Source of the DNA: Homarus americanus
Lineage: Eukaryota; Arthropoda; Malacostraca; Decapoda; Nephropidae
Assembly (NCBI RefSeq): GCF_018991925.1
Contig: NW_024744529.1
Coordinates: forward strand, 287,501 to 351,500
Reading direction: 5' to 3'
DNA: 64,000 bases
The translations under genes were made by a program, and so were the position numbers. Below are positions 13,395 through 24,204 of this stretch, piece after piece (positions within the stretch are counted from its first letter, which is position 1; each line of letters begins with the position of its first letter). Below the pieces are notes generated by a model. That model did no database searches, was not told the DNA's origin, and saw nothing but the letters and a program-made list of their open reading frames with translations.

Positions 13395-13434
13395 CACACC
13401 TATCAGCTGCTTCCTCGAGCAGCTGATAGGTGTG
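13395..13434. repeat. perfect 17-bp inverted repeat (hairpin)
   Basis: The left arm CACACCTATCAGCTGCT (13395-13411) and right arm AGCAGCTGATAGGTGTG (13418-13434) are exact reverse complements around a 6-base loop (TCCTCG). Six bases further a (TA)n run starts. It could be the end hairpin of a mobile element or a decayed palindrome; no CTRR terminus follows it, which argues against a classical Helitron 3' end. Confidence 0.9.

Positions 13435-13439
<5 letters not shown>

Positions 13440-13475
<36 letters not shown>
13440..13475. repeat. (TA)n microsatellite
   Basis: TA run directly 3' of the hairpin. Confidence 0.97.
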
Positions 13476-13479
<4 letters not shown>

Positions 13480-13524
13480 TTTCAGGTCTTTTGGAGGGGA
13501 TTGATCAATGGTTAAGTTTGGTAG

Positions 13525-13965
13525 GGAGAGTTACCTTACCTCAGGGGGAGAGTTACCTCACCTCAGGTGGAGACTTACCTCACCTCAGGTGGAGAGTTAC
13601 CTCACCTCAGGTGGAGTTACCTCACCTCAGGGGGAGAGTTACCTAACCTCAGGTGGAGAGTTACCTCACCTCAGGTGGAGTTACCTCATCTCAGGGGAGA
13701 GTTACCTTACCTCACCTCAGGGGGGAGTTACCTCACCTCAGGGGGAGAGTTACCTCACCTCAGGTGGAGTTACCTTACCTCTGGTGCAGAGTTACCTCAC
13801 CCCAGGTGGAGAGTTACCTCACCTCAGGGGGAGAGTTACCTAACCTCAGGTGGAGAGTTACCTCACCCCAGGTGGAGAGTTACCTCACCTCAGGTGGAGT
13901 TACCTCACCTCAGGGGAAGAGTTACCTTACCTCAGGGGAAGAGTTACCTTACCTCACCTCAGTGG
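13525..13965. repeat. 20-22-bp minisatellite (GAGTTACCTCACCTCAGGTG)
   Basis: About twenty copies of a GTTACCTCACCTCAGG(T/G)GGAGA unit with variable GA content, so the period flickers between 18 and 22. All three plus frames stay open because of the unit, not because of coding. Confidence 0.95.
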
Positions 13966-14017
13966 GATGGGGGGGGGGGTTACTTAAACCACTAAACCAT
14001 TACCAAAATATGTATGA

Positions 14018-14080
14018 TTGTATGTATGTATGTATGTATGTATGTATGTATGTATGTATGTATGTATGTATGTATGTATG
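14018..14080. repeat. (TATG)n microsatellite
   Basis: Tetranucleotide run of about 63 bp. Confidence 0.97.
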
Positions 14081-14224
14081 GTATAAATACACAATTATAT
14101 ACATTAATCATATCAGTCTAGTCCTACAGTCACCGGTGATTGCTTTCATTCTCCTGTGACGTAATAGTGACGTCATATAAACACTCACCAATCACGTGAA
14201 ATTGTTTCGATCTGGAATAAATGT

Positions 14225-14560
14225 GTTTATAATTGATGATGATTTTATTCTCATGACAGACGCTGTGTCATCTGGCTCAGTGTGGCGGATGGGGTGGGTA
14301 CCTGACCTCTCTATACCACTGATGTGTGTGGGTATTATAGAGTGATGATGATGGTGATGGTGCTTGCTATGATGATGATGATGATTGATGATGGTTGTCA
14401 CGGTGCCAGTTATGATGATGATGATGTTTTGTTTATTGTGGAAGTGATAAGGGATGATAGTGAGGATAAAGATGTGGATAAAGTTAATATAGTAATGATA
14501 ATAATGATCATGATGGTGGTGAGGATGATGATGGTGATGATAATAATAACGAGATAAAGG
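14225..14560. repeat. degenerate (GAT)n/(GATGGT)n tract
   Basis: Scattered GAT triplet runs (14343-14390, 14412-14428, 14505-14550) within GAT-rich sequence. The open frames here are Met/Asp/His-rich artefacts. Confidence 0.8.
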
Positions 14561-15144
14561 TAATGATCGTGGCTATGGAAGCAGTAGATATATAAGGGAT
14601 TATATTTGTAGACAACTATACACAAGTCAGAACATATAGGAACATGTAACCAGAACCATGAATGTTTTTAATAATAATAATCATAATAATTTGTTGTAAT
14701 GTATCAGTAAATAACATAATAAATGTAATGTTTATAAATATCTCCATTGATAGCTCTCTCTCCACTTTCACTTCAGCCAACACTAACACGAGGTACTACC
14801 AGGTCTCATTACCCGGCACAAGATATGGTACGTTTTCGACACAACTCCTGAAAGAGAATCTGGACAAAGTCGTAATGAGGAACGGAGATAAGATTTTTTT
14901 TTTTTTTATGTTAATTCTCCCGAGGCTCTTCAGAGATCAGAGGAGGTCCAAGTACATACACGACATAGTCTCTGAGCACGTGAGGACAAACAAGACTCAA
15001 TAGTAATAAGATAATCGAATTTAACCTCAAGAAATGGTGTTATATTTTCTCCCAAGACCAAGATAAGTTCCCCCATCTCCCTGACTATTGACCTTATGAG
15101 ACTTCTAGATTATAATTGATGGATAATAAAAAAAGCACTTCCCT
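14561..15144. other. unassigned spacer
   Basis: A plus-strand open frame (14662-15003) has no recognisable domain. Contains a T10 run at about 14897. Nothing else supported. Confidence 0.35.
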
Positions 15145-15335
15145 AAAACACATCCCAAAACACATACCTAAAACACATCCCTAAAACACATCCCTAAAAC
15201 ACATCCCTAAAACACATCCCTAAAATACATCCCTAAAACACATCCCTAAATTACATACCTAAAATACATCCTTAAAATACATCCCTAAAACACATCCCTG
15301 AAACACATCCCTGAAACACATCACTAAATCACGAA
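15145..15335. repeat. 13-bp minisatellite ACATCCCTAAAAC
   Basis: About fourteen copies of ACATCCCTAAAAC with single-base variants. Its CCCTAAAAC core resembles a plant or vertebrate telomere unit, but the period and context mark it as an ordinary minisatellite. Confidence 0.94.
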
Positions 15336-15712
15336 ACTACGGAAATAACAACAATTCACCTCCTCTCTGGTCCTGTAACTGAAGGAAAGATGAATTACAC
15401 AATTACACCATCTGTTACTATTACTACTCTCAAGCCCGGGAGAACTTAGCCGAGAATTACACATCATGAAGCGGATGTTAATTGAAAAGAAGTGGAGCCT
15501 CCGTGGTCTCCTGCTCCCATTCCACCAGGTGATACAAGCGAGCAACATGTTGGGTGCTAATGAGACCAATGTGAATGGAAGGGAAACATGACAACATCCA
15601 CTGCCGAGTCTCTCCCAACCAGTGTTCGTGAGTGAGTTACTCCCAGCTCGCGTATAAGAGCCATCACCCCAGAGGGACACAAACCTGGAATAGCCAGATT
15701 CTTACCTTCTAA
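15336..15712. other. unassigned spacer
   Basis: A minus-strand frame (15324-15680, 118 codons) has normal amino-acid variety but no recognised motif. I do not call it a gene. Confidence 0.35.
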
Positions 15713-15850
15713 CGCCCTAACCTAACCTAACCTAACCTAACTAAACCTAAGTAAACCTAACTAAACCTAACTAAACCTAAGTAAACCTAACCTAACCTAA
15801 CCTAACCTAACCTAACCTAACCTAACCTAACCTAACCTAACCTTACCTAA
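15713..15850 (-). repeat. interstitial telomeric repeat (CCTAA)n
   Basis: About 27 CCTAA units, interrupted in the left third by AACTAAACCTAAGTAAACC variants and homogeneous in the right half. The G-rich TTAGG strand is the minus strand. TTAGG is the arthropod telomere unit. Confidence 0.95.
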
Positions 15851-16692
15851 TGATTAGCAGCAAAACCTAATGACTCCATCAACACACTAATTCATTTGAG
15901 ATAATTAAAATCTTTGTACTACATACACGATCCATCATTCTGCACGCGCACTGATGATAGCTGCATAAACTAATACATATTAATCTGTGTGTGTGTGTGT
16001 GTGTACTGCAGGTCTAGCCCAGGAGTAGACTAATGACGACTTTAACAGGTGACCGAGTTTTTAATTAAGTCTCAAACCTCTCACCTCTAGTCCATTCTTC
16101 ACCCCTTGTACACTCACTTTCTTCTTGGTTTTCCTTCTCCCCATCCGCTCCTCCATCTCTGAGTGTTTTCATATCCCATTCTTTCATCATGTACATGTCA
16201 CCTGAGCAAACCCAGAACTATTCATTGCTAAGTACTTCTTTCATTTTTACTTTTCGTCTTAATTTAGTTTTTTATTATTATTCTCTAAATCCAATTACAT
16301 CCATATATTGAATTTTAAGAGGAAAGTTTTAGTTATTTTATGTTTGTTTTGTTTTTCTTCTAACACCCAGAGTTCATGTTTCTTACCTTTACTGGGTTAA
16401 TTAATGATTCACCTGTGCAGTGCATCCTAATGTTTACCACTTTGGATTTACTTCATTAACATTTGAAACTTTTCTTCAGAATCTTCCACCAGAGATGTTT
16501 TATTTTTCAACAGCAGCTAAGTCACTTTTTTTTTAACTGCATCATTTATCATAATTACAAAACTTACACTTTTTGTCATGACTCTTGCTTTAGTTTTCTG
16601 TTGGTAAAGTTTATAAAAATTCTAAAAAGTAATACATTACACATCCATGGCGTATAGACCCACCTGTTACTGTACTCACACGTACTAAAAAA
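15851..16692. other. unassigned T-rich sequence
   Basis: A short (GT)n lies at 15987-16004. The stretch 16220-16600 is T-rich. No endonuclease domain of the following LINE is visible, so that element is 5' truncated. Confidence 0.4.
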
Positions 16693-18707
16693 ATGGTCAG
16701 AAAAATTAGGTCAAATAAGAATGAGCCAAGGTGGATGACCAGAAAACTTAAACATGACATAGGAATAAAGAAAGGATTATATAAGAAATTAAAGGGAGGG
16801 GAGGAGCAGCTCAGAAACAGGTATAATGAACTATCTAGGAATGTTAAGAAAAATGTGAGGAAAGCAAAGAGAGACTATGAAATCAAAATAGCAAGAGAAT
16901 CCAAGGCGAATCCCAAGGGATTTTTCCAGGTATATAGGACAAAGGTCAAGGACAAAGTTGGGCCTTTAAAGTCAGGGAGGGGAGAATTGATAAATGGCAG
17001 TGAAGAAATAAGCAAAGCATTGAACAGCTACTTCTTATCAGTTTTCACAGAAGAAATTTGCGATGAAATTCCAGAGGTGGAACTGATATTTAAGGGAAAG
17101 GAAGAAGAGAAATTAAAGAATATCACTATCAGAAAAGAGGATGTTCTTAAGAAGATAAATAAACTAAAGAAACAAAATCCCCAGGGCCGGATGAAATTTT
17201 CCCTCGAGTCTTGAAAGAGTGTGGGGAACAGATTAGCGGACCCCTCGTAAACTTATTTACAAAATCATTAGACACTGGAGTTGTGCCAGACTTGTGGAAA
17301 CAGGCAAATGTAGTACCCATATTCAAAAAGGAGACAGAGCATCAGCGTCAAATTACCGGCCGATCAGTTTGACGTCAGTAGTGGGGAAATTTCTTGAATC
17401 AATTATAGCAGATAGCATCCGATCGCATCTAGAGAAAAGCAAATTAATCTACGACTCTCAACATGGGTTTACAAAGGGAAAATCTTGTCTAACAAATCTG
17501 CTAACGTTTTTAGGAAAGTCTTCGAGGTAGTAGATAATGACGAAAATTACGATGTTATTTACTTAGACTTTAGCAAAGCATTTGACAGAGTACCGCATCA
17601 GAGGCTTCTGAGAAAAATTAAGGCTCATGGTATCGAGGGAAGTTTTAAATTGGATAAAATCATGGCTCACCGATAGAACGCAGAGGGTCAGCGTAGATGG
17701 TGTTAAATCTGAGTGGGGCCGTGTAACCAGTGGGGTTCCCCAGGGGTCAGTACTAGGCCCACTCTTGTTCATAATCTACATAAACGATTTAGATACTGGG
17801 ATCAGCAGTGACATAAGCAAGTTTGCGGATGACACCAAAATAGGGTGGCAAATTAATTCAGGGCAGGATGCAAATGCATTACAGGAGGATCTAAATAAAC
17901 TGCAGGGGTGGTCTGAAAAATGGCAAATGAAATTCAACACCAGCAAGTGCAGCATACTTAATATTGGAAGAACAAATACTTATAATGTATACAGCCTTAA
18001 CAACATCAACCTAGAGAGGTCGACTTGTGAAAGAGACCTAGGGGTACTTGTAAACCCGGACCTGCGGCCTAGAAAACAGTGCGTTAATGTTCGAAATAAG
18101 GCAAACAGAATATTGGGTTTTATATCTAGAAGTGTAAGTAACAAGAGTGCGGAGGTCTTATTGCAACTATATCTTGCGCTAGTCAGGCCGCACCTCGATT
18201 ATGCGGTTCAGTTCTGGTGCCCCTATTATAGAATGGATATAAATTCACTAGAGTCGGTGCAGCGAAGAATGACAAAAATGATTCCGGGACTTAGAAACCT
18301 ACCATATCAGGATAGGTTAAAGAAACTTAACTTGCATTCCCTAGAAAGACGAAGAGTGCGGGGAGATATGATAGAAGTATTTAAGTGGGTGAAAGGAATC
18401 AATAAAGGGATATAGGTAAAGTTCTTATAATATCCGAGCAGGATAGGACTGAGCAACGGATTCAAGTTGGATAAGTTTAGGTTTAGGAGGGAGATAGGAA
18501 GAAACTGGTTCACAAATAGGGTGGTGGACGAGTGGAACAAGCTTAGCAACTTTATAGTAAGTGCGGGAACTCTGGAAAGTTTCAAAAGGAGGCTAGATAG
18601 ATTCATAGATGATAGAGAGTGGTAGTAACTCTCGACAGGAGCTGCCATGCACTGGCCAACCGGCCAATTGCAGACTCCTTATTTTCTTATGTTCTTATGT
18701 TCTTATG
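16693..18707 (+). pseudogene. CR1/L2-like LINE, 5' truncated, reverse transcriptase with FADD motif
   Basis: The element starts in the linker between endonuclease and RT (basic, Lys-rich, ending in NSYFLSVFTEE near 17040) and continues through RT: SPGPDEIFPRVLKE near 17175, NYRPISLTS near 17353, QHGFTKGKSC near 17461, YLDFSKAFDRVPH near 17560-17600, SGVPQGSVLGPLLF near 17728-17770, and the catalytic FADD at 17822-17833. The conserved C-terminal QRRMTKMIPGL and LKKLNLHSLERRRVRGDM blocks follow, to a stop near 18627. Four frameshifts (about 17170, 17330, 17510 and 17645) and stops at 18413 and 18431 break the frame. The 3' end is GCAGACTCCTTATT followed by three TTCTTATG units (18684-18707), the kind of short tandem 3' terminus typical of CR1-clade elements. 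Best preserved element in the window, but not active. Confidence 0.92.
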
Positions 18708-18738
18708 AAACTATTTCCCATTTACCTCATGGAATTAG

Positions 18739-18739
<1 letters not shown>

Positions 18740-18834
<95 letters not shown>
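18740..18834. repeat. (CA)n microsatellite
   Basis: About 95 bp of CA, 32 bp after the CR1-like 3' tail. Confidence 0.98.
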
Positions 18835-18836
<2 letters not shown>

Positions 18837-19046
18837 CCGCCCAGTTAATGTTTGATAATAAAGGCCTTGGCATCATAACAGGACGTACAAGTGAACGCTA
18901 ATACTTAACGTATAATCAATAGCAGACACTTGTAAGCAGCCACACCTCAGTTCATTGTCACACTTCTCCTGACATATTTCCTTTCATCAATTTTTATATT
19001 TTTATATGAGGTCCATTGATTGTTTGATTACTGTAAACACTGAATA

Positions 19047-19080
<34 letters not shown>

Positions 19081-20198
19081 AGGTTAGGCAGTTCTCCAGT
19101 ATATATACCCATACAAGGAATCAAGTATCCTATCCTACCTTATCCTACAACACTGCTTAAAACTTATATATTCTTACTTGGCGAATTGAAAAAATATAAT
19201 TCAAAGAATCTATTCTCCTTCTGGCTGACGCAAAAACCAGCTTAAATTCTTACTCCCAATCTAACCTTTTATAAATAGTTTACTACACTTTTATTTTCTG
19301 ATCTACTCTCTAGCTCTTTTTAAGGTCGTTGACTCTTTTAAAACTGGCTTAAATATCTCCCTAAGGCTCCATATCCCATTAAAAAACAACAACTTTGGGC
19401 TCTTAATGTATTTGAACACTCTCGAGGTTCTATACTGCTTTCTTAACTCTTACTAACACGCTCCTGGGGGCTCTGTACCCCCTGAATCTATCCACCAACA
19501 ATAAGGCTCTAAAACTCTCTCTCTTTGGTCATTTTAATATGATGACTTATCATACTCCCTTTTCTCACCTGTGTTATTTTAGGACAGACAGACAGACAAG
19601 CAGACAGACAGACAGACGGACAGACAGACAGAGGAAAAATAGAGAAAGAGAGATGATGAATAATGTTGGATAAGTTTAATTCACCCCGCCATGCCTCTTG
19701 ATAAATAATTTCTATTTCCTGGACTCGAACAGCTGGCGGGGTAGGTAGGCAGTGCTGGGCCGCCGCGCACTGATCGCTTTCATGAGATTCTTTTAACTGA
19801 TGATGGACTGCACTGGGAAAATGTTGACGTCAATTCCGGCTTTTGATCATTGGACTCAGTTCGGTTTAAATCGAGTTACGTCAATATCAAATTCACGTTT
19901 TGGGAAAGAGGATATGACTCTTTAGCAGGTTAGGCTAGGTTTAGGTAAGGGAATGGATTCACGTTAGTTTACATCAAACGAGTTTTATAAAGAATGTTGT
20001 TTTTTTAGCGATGTTCAGAAAGGTTATATAGTGAGTGAGAGTGAAATAATTGTAAAAAAATAACTAATAATATCCATTTTACATCCTCCTAACACAGTCA
20101 CGCACCCTTAAGAGCAGCTGATTACATAGTCTTGGTTACTAACTTTTGTTGTTTTGTTTTTAATCCACAAAAGGTTAGGGTAGGTTAGGTCAGTCAAT
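18835..20198. other. unassigned sequence with minor microsatellites
   Basis: Contains (GT)n at 19048-19078, (CAGA)n at 19583-19632 and a few TTAGG-like units near 20175. The rest is AT-rich unique sequence with no coding motif. Confidence 0.45.
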
Positions 20199-20445
20199 AT
20201 ACGAGGTGTTTACAAAGTCCCTTGATGTCTGTGTTTGTCTACTGTACATACAGTATACTCCACTGATTCGTACACCTATCTATCGTATCCGTCACGTCTT
20301 ATACCGTAACGTTTAACGTCACTTGCAGGTGGGAATTGTAAAGAACGTGTCAATGCTGGTGTCTGACCAGAATATAATGAGGGTAATACCGATATCATCA
20401 TTAAGTACACAAACATCAAGGGACTTTGTAAACATTCCGGATATA
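20199..20445. mobile_element. MITE with about 30-bp inverted ends, Tc1/mariner-like
   Basis: The left end TATACGAGGTGTTTACAAAG continues TCCCTTGATGTCTGTGT. The right end, read in reverse complement, is TATATCCGGAATGTTTACAAAG then TCCCTTGATGTTTGTGT. About 28 bp of the arms match almost exactly and both outer edges sit in TA, the Tc1/mariner target dinucleotide. The interior is about 180 bp with no transposase frame. The family name is an inference from TA flanks and size. Confidence 0.7.
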
Positions 20446-20589
20446 TTACGATTTTTTTCCCAATAGGCTTTTGTAGGTGAAAGTGGATTACGTTAATTTA
20501 CAATGAAGTACATTTGGAGAAGAAAGATTGTTTACAAGTTCCATTACATAATACTTAAAGAGGATTATGTAAAATGCCCATTCATATAG

Positions 20590-21895
20590 GCTTTGGTTAA
20601 GGACCAATCATAGTGCCACCCTTATGGACCAATCATAGTGCCACCCATATGAACCAATCATAGTGCCCCCTTATGAACCAATCATAGTGCCACCCTTATG
20701 GACCAATCATAGTGCCACCCATATGAACCAATCATAGTGCCTCCTTATGGACCAATCATAGTGCCACTTATCCAATCATAGTGCCACCAATCATAGTGCC
20801 CCCTGACCAATCATGGTGCCACCCATAGAACCAATCATAGTGCCCCCTTATGAACCAATCATAGTGCCACCCTATGACCAATCATAGTGCCACCCATATG
20901 AACCAATCATAGTGCTCTATGGACCCCAATCATAGTGCCACCTTATGAACCAATCATAGTGCCCCTTAAACCAATCATAGTGCCCCCTTATGGACCAATC
21001 ATAGTGCCACCCTTATGAACCAATCATAGGTGCCACTCTTATGAACCAATCATAGTACCACTCTTATGGACCAATCATAGTGCCCCCTATGGACCAATCA
21101 TAGCCACCTTATGAAACAATCTCATAGTACCTCTTATGGAACCAATATAGTGCCACCCATATGAACCAATCATAGTGCCCCTTATGAACCAATAATGGAC
21201 ACAATCATAGTGCCACCCATATGAACCAATCATAGTGCCCCTTATGAACCAATCATGCCCCCTTATGGACCAATCATAGTGCCACCCATATGAACCAATC
21301 ATAGTGCCCCTTATGAACTAACTAAATATAGTGCCACTCGACCAACATAGTGTGACCAATCATAGTGCCCCCTTATGCAATCATAGTGCCACCCTTATGA
21401 ACCAATCATAGTGCCACTCTTATGAACCAATCATAGTACCACTTTATGACCAACTTAGGGACCCCTTATGGACCAATCATAGTGCCACCCTTATGAACCA
21501 CTCATAGTACCACCTTATGAACCAATCAGGTAAAATACTTATGGACCAATTTTATGGACCAATCGTATATGAACCAATCATAGTACCACTCTTATGAACC
21601 AATCATAGTACCACTCTTATGGACCAATCTATAGTGCCCCTTATGAACCAATCATAGTACCACTCTTATGAACCAATCATAGTACCACTCTTATGGACCA
21701 ATCATAGTGCCCCCTTATGGACCAATCATAGTGCCACCCTTATGAACCAATCATAGTGCCACTCTTATGAACCAATCATAGTACCACTCTTATGGACCAA
21801 TCACAGTACCACTCTTATGGACCAATCATAGTGCCCCCTTATGGACCAATCATAGTGCCCCCTTATGGACCAATCATGGCTCCACCCTTAACTTA
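20590..21895. repeat. 25-bp CCAAT minisatellite, about 50 copies
   Basis: The unit ACCAATCATAGTGCCACCCT plus TATGG is repeated for about 1.3 kb. Many copies are shortened by small deletions (CCCTTATG versus CCCATATG versus CACTCTTATG variants). Every intact copy contains CCAATCA, the NF-Y-type CCAAT core. Minus-strand open frames across it translate as WYDWFIRG-type repeats and are artefacts. Confidence 0.97.
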
Positions 21896-22095
21896 TACGA
21901 CATCTTTACACAAGTCTTGGTTAGGATCGTTCTGAATTTCGTTAAAATATAATAACGATTTTGTTTGTACGATATTTGTGGAAAGGATATAATAAAGGAA
22001 GCAACGTTAGCTCCAGGTAAGAAACTTCTTGTACATCAACTAACTTAGGTAAAAAATATCCTTCTGATAACAAAACTTTATAGTACATTTGACTT

Positions 22096-22142
22096 GGTTA
22101 GGTAAGGTTAGGTTAGGTTAGGTTAGGTTAGGTTAGGTTAGG
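22096..22142 (+). repeat. interstitial telomeric repeat (TTAGG)n
   Basis: Eight or nine TTAGG units, G-rich strand on plus. Confidence 0.95.
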
Positions 22143-22397
22143 ATATATTGCGTCAAGTTTCGTCATGGTAAAGTTTAAATAAGAACAGTGCCACACATTT
22201 AGGTTACTTAGTAAAAAAAATATTTAAAGTTAGGCTCAATTACTCTGAGGAAAGAGCAGGCTGTGTTGAGCTTAATGAAGACAGATTAAGTTAGTTTAAT
22301 TTGGTCAGTTAACTGAAGCCGTCAGCGGCCTCCATGTCCTTCACCTAGTTCACTAATTTACAAACAAAACCGAACACACACTCACTCATATACAGGT

Positions 22398-22611
22398 ATA
22401 GTTGTGGAAATGTGCTCCTACACCCCTTGTGGTAACCCGTGTCTCCAAACGGCACCGTCGCAGTAGTAGTATCACTGTTTATGAATGAATGGGTATTGGT
22501 CATGTAACGACGGACATGATTGGTGGACAGGTTTGCTATAGGTCATATAGGTTGGCCGTTTGGAGACATGGGTTACCACAGGGGGAGTAGGAACACATTT
22601 CCGCAACTGTA
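22398..22611. mobile_element. foldback element with about 55-bp inverted arms
   Basis: The left arm 22398-22453 (ATAGTTGTGGAAATGTGCTC ... GTCTCCAAACGGC) and right arm 22555-22611 (GCCGTTTGGAGACATGGGTT ... CCGCAACTGT) are reverse complements with about seven mismatches. They enclose about 100 bp of unrelated sequence. No transposase is present. It looks like a small inverted-repeat transposon or foldback; the superfamily is not identifiable by eye. The right arm runs straight into a (CAGA)n microsatellite. Confidence 0.75.
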
Positions 22612-22612
22612 C

Positions 22613-22645
<33 letters not shown>

Positions 22646-22653
22646 GACAGACA

Positions 22654-22683
<30 letters not shown>
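22612..22683. repeat. (CAGA)n-(CA)n compound microsatellite
   Basis: CAGA units to about 22648, then CA dinucleotides. Confidence 0.96.
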
Positions 22684-22685
<2 letters not shown>

Positions 22686-23257
22686 ACAAATACCTCTCTT
22701 GGTTTATTCACGTCATCCTATCAAAACGCCCAAAATTCTTATTTAAAATGTTTAGAATCTTATATAGACATATTTTAGTCAATTATGCTCAAAGTCGATT
22801 CATAGTAGAAAAATAGTAAATATTATTATTTTTTTTGTATTTCCTCAAACGTTTGTTGATCTCTGATGTAAGCAACTCTTAATTGAAAGTGAATAAAGAA
22901 CATATAACTTTTTCCATTGAGTATCAGTGCCTGCAAAAAACACAACACTTCACAATTATCTCAACTCTTTGATGTAGTCGCCAATTATAAGAAACTTTAA
23001 AATTAATGGCAGTTCCCTGAGAGCATCGAGGTGCAGGTGTATTGCAAAACCTTATTTTTTGTCGCATTTTGAACTTAATTTTTTTAAATTTATGACAGAG
23101 AAAATTCGCACAGTATGTTAATGTGTCCATTATGGATGTCTGTGTGTCAGTCTGCCTGGTAGCCTCCGCTATACTCTTTCCCTTTGTTGAAAAATATCGG
23201 CCAAAACTCAAAGGACTCGTTATTAACTATCCAAGTTAATGTTTTATTTAGGAATTA
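22684..23257. other. unassigned AT-rich spacer
   Basis: No motif or coding signal; a minus-strand frame at 22924-23211 is unrecognised. Confidence 0.4.
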
Positions 23258-23570
23258 ACCCAACCTAACTTAACCTAACCTACTGAACCTAACCTAACCT
23301 AACTTAACCTAACCTACTGAACCTAACCTAACCTAACCTACTGAACCTAACCTAACCTAACCTACTGAACCTAACCTAACCTAACTTAACATAACCTACT
23401 GAACCTAACCTAACCTAACTTAACCTAACCTACTGAACCTAACCTAACCTAACTTAACCTAACCTAACTTACTGAACCGAAGTTAAACTTACCTAACCTA
23501 ATTTAACTAAACCTAACTAAACCTACCCGAACCTAATTTAAACTAACCTAACCTAACCCAACCCAATCAA
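23258..23570 (-). repeat. higher-order telomere-variant array
   Basis: CCTAA units organised into a longer period of about 25-35 bp, each ending in the variant CCTACTGAACC (for example AACCTAACCTACTGAACC), often with CTAACTTAACC. About seven higher-order units, decaying toward 23570. Confidence 0.93.
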
Positions 23571-23659
23571 GTGCTAAATTAACATGAAACAGAATAATTG
23601 CGGAAAAACTCTATCCTTTACATTAACTTCTCCTAATATTAACTCATTACACCTAACTT

Positions 23660-23852
23660 CATCTGACCAGCATCTAACTTCACCTGACCTACATCTAACT
23701 TCACCTGACCTACATCTAACTTCACCTGACCTACATCTAACTTCACCTGACCTACATCTAACTTCACCTGACCTACATCTAACTTCACCTGACCTACATC
23801 TAACTTCACCTGACCTACATCTAACTTCACCTGACCTACATCTAACTTCATC
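23660..23852. repeat. 21-bp minisatellite CATCTAACTTCACCTGACCTA
   Basis: Nine near-identical copies. Since 21 is a multiple of three, all frames remain open (a 7-residue periodic peptide VKLDVGQ on the minus strand), which explains the overlapping open frames at 23574-23978. The unit itself carries CCTAACTT/CCTGACC, resembling a diverged telomere variant. Confidence 0.97.
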
Positions 23853-24204
23853 TAACCCATATTTTGAACCCGGAACACGTGGGACAGACAGACCTTTTCG
23901 AGGGACAGAATAATAAAGTGTCACCTTTGTCTGGTTTTGGTAAAGTTGGGGTAAAATTATAGTTTGTTTTAATGTCATCTTCTTTTATTTTTTTACTAAA
24001 ACATTATGTTATATAAAATCGGTAAGGTAAAGGGAGAAAAAATTTATAATAATTTTTGAACGTTTGAATCCGATTACTAGTCCTGACCTGACCTGACCTG
24101 ACCTGACCTAACCTAACCTTATCGAAGTTACCTTTGGATTGTAAGCAGGTTTAGGGCAGGGTAGTTGTTTTTAAATAGATCCTCTTTATAAAATTACCGT
24201 AGTC
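23853..24204. other. unassigned spacer with a CCTGA-to-CCTAA patch
   Basis: At 24083-24118 four or five CCTGA units turn into CCTAA units. The rest is unique. Confidence 0.5.

Noticed and set aside
15145..15335. CCCTAAAAC repeat as telomeric DNA
   Set aside because: Period is 13 and the unit contains ACATC; the resemblance to telomere units is partial.
15324..15680. 118-codon minus-strand open frame as a gene
   Set aside because: Normal composition but no recognisable motif, no splice context and no related copy in the window; left as unassigned.
20590..21895. Possible CRISPR-like array (25-bp repeats)
   Set aside because: Units are contiguous without unique spacers and the context is eukaryotic. 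The same holds for every other direct-repeat array in the window.
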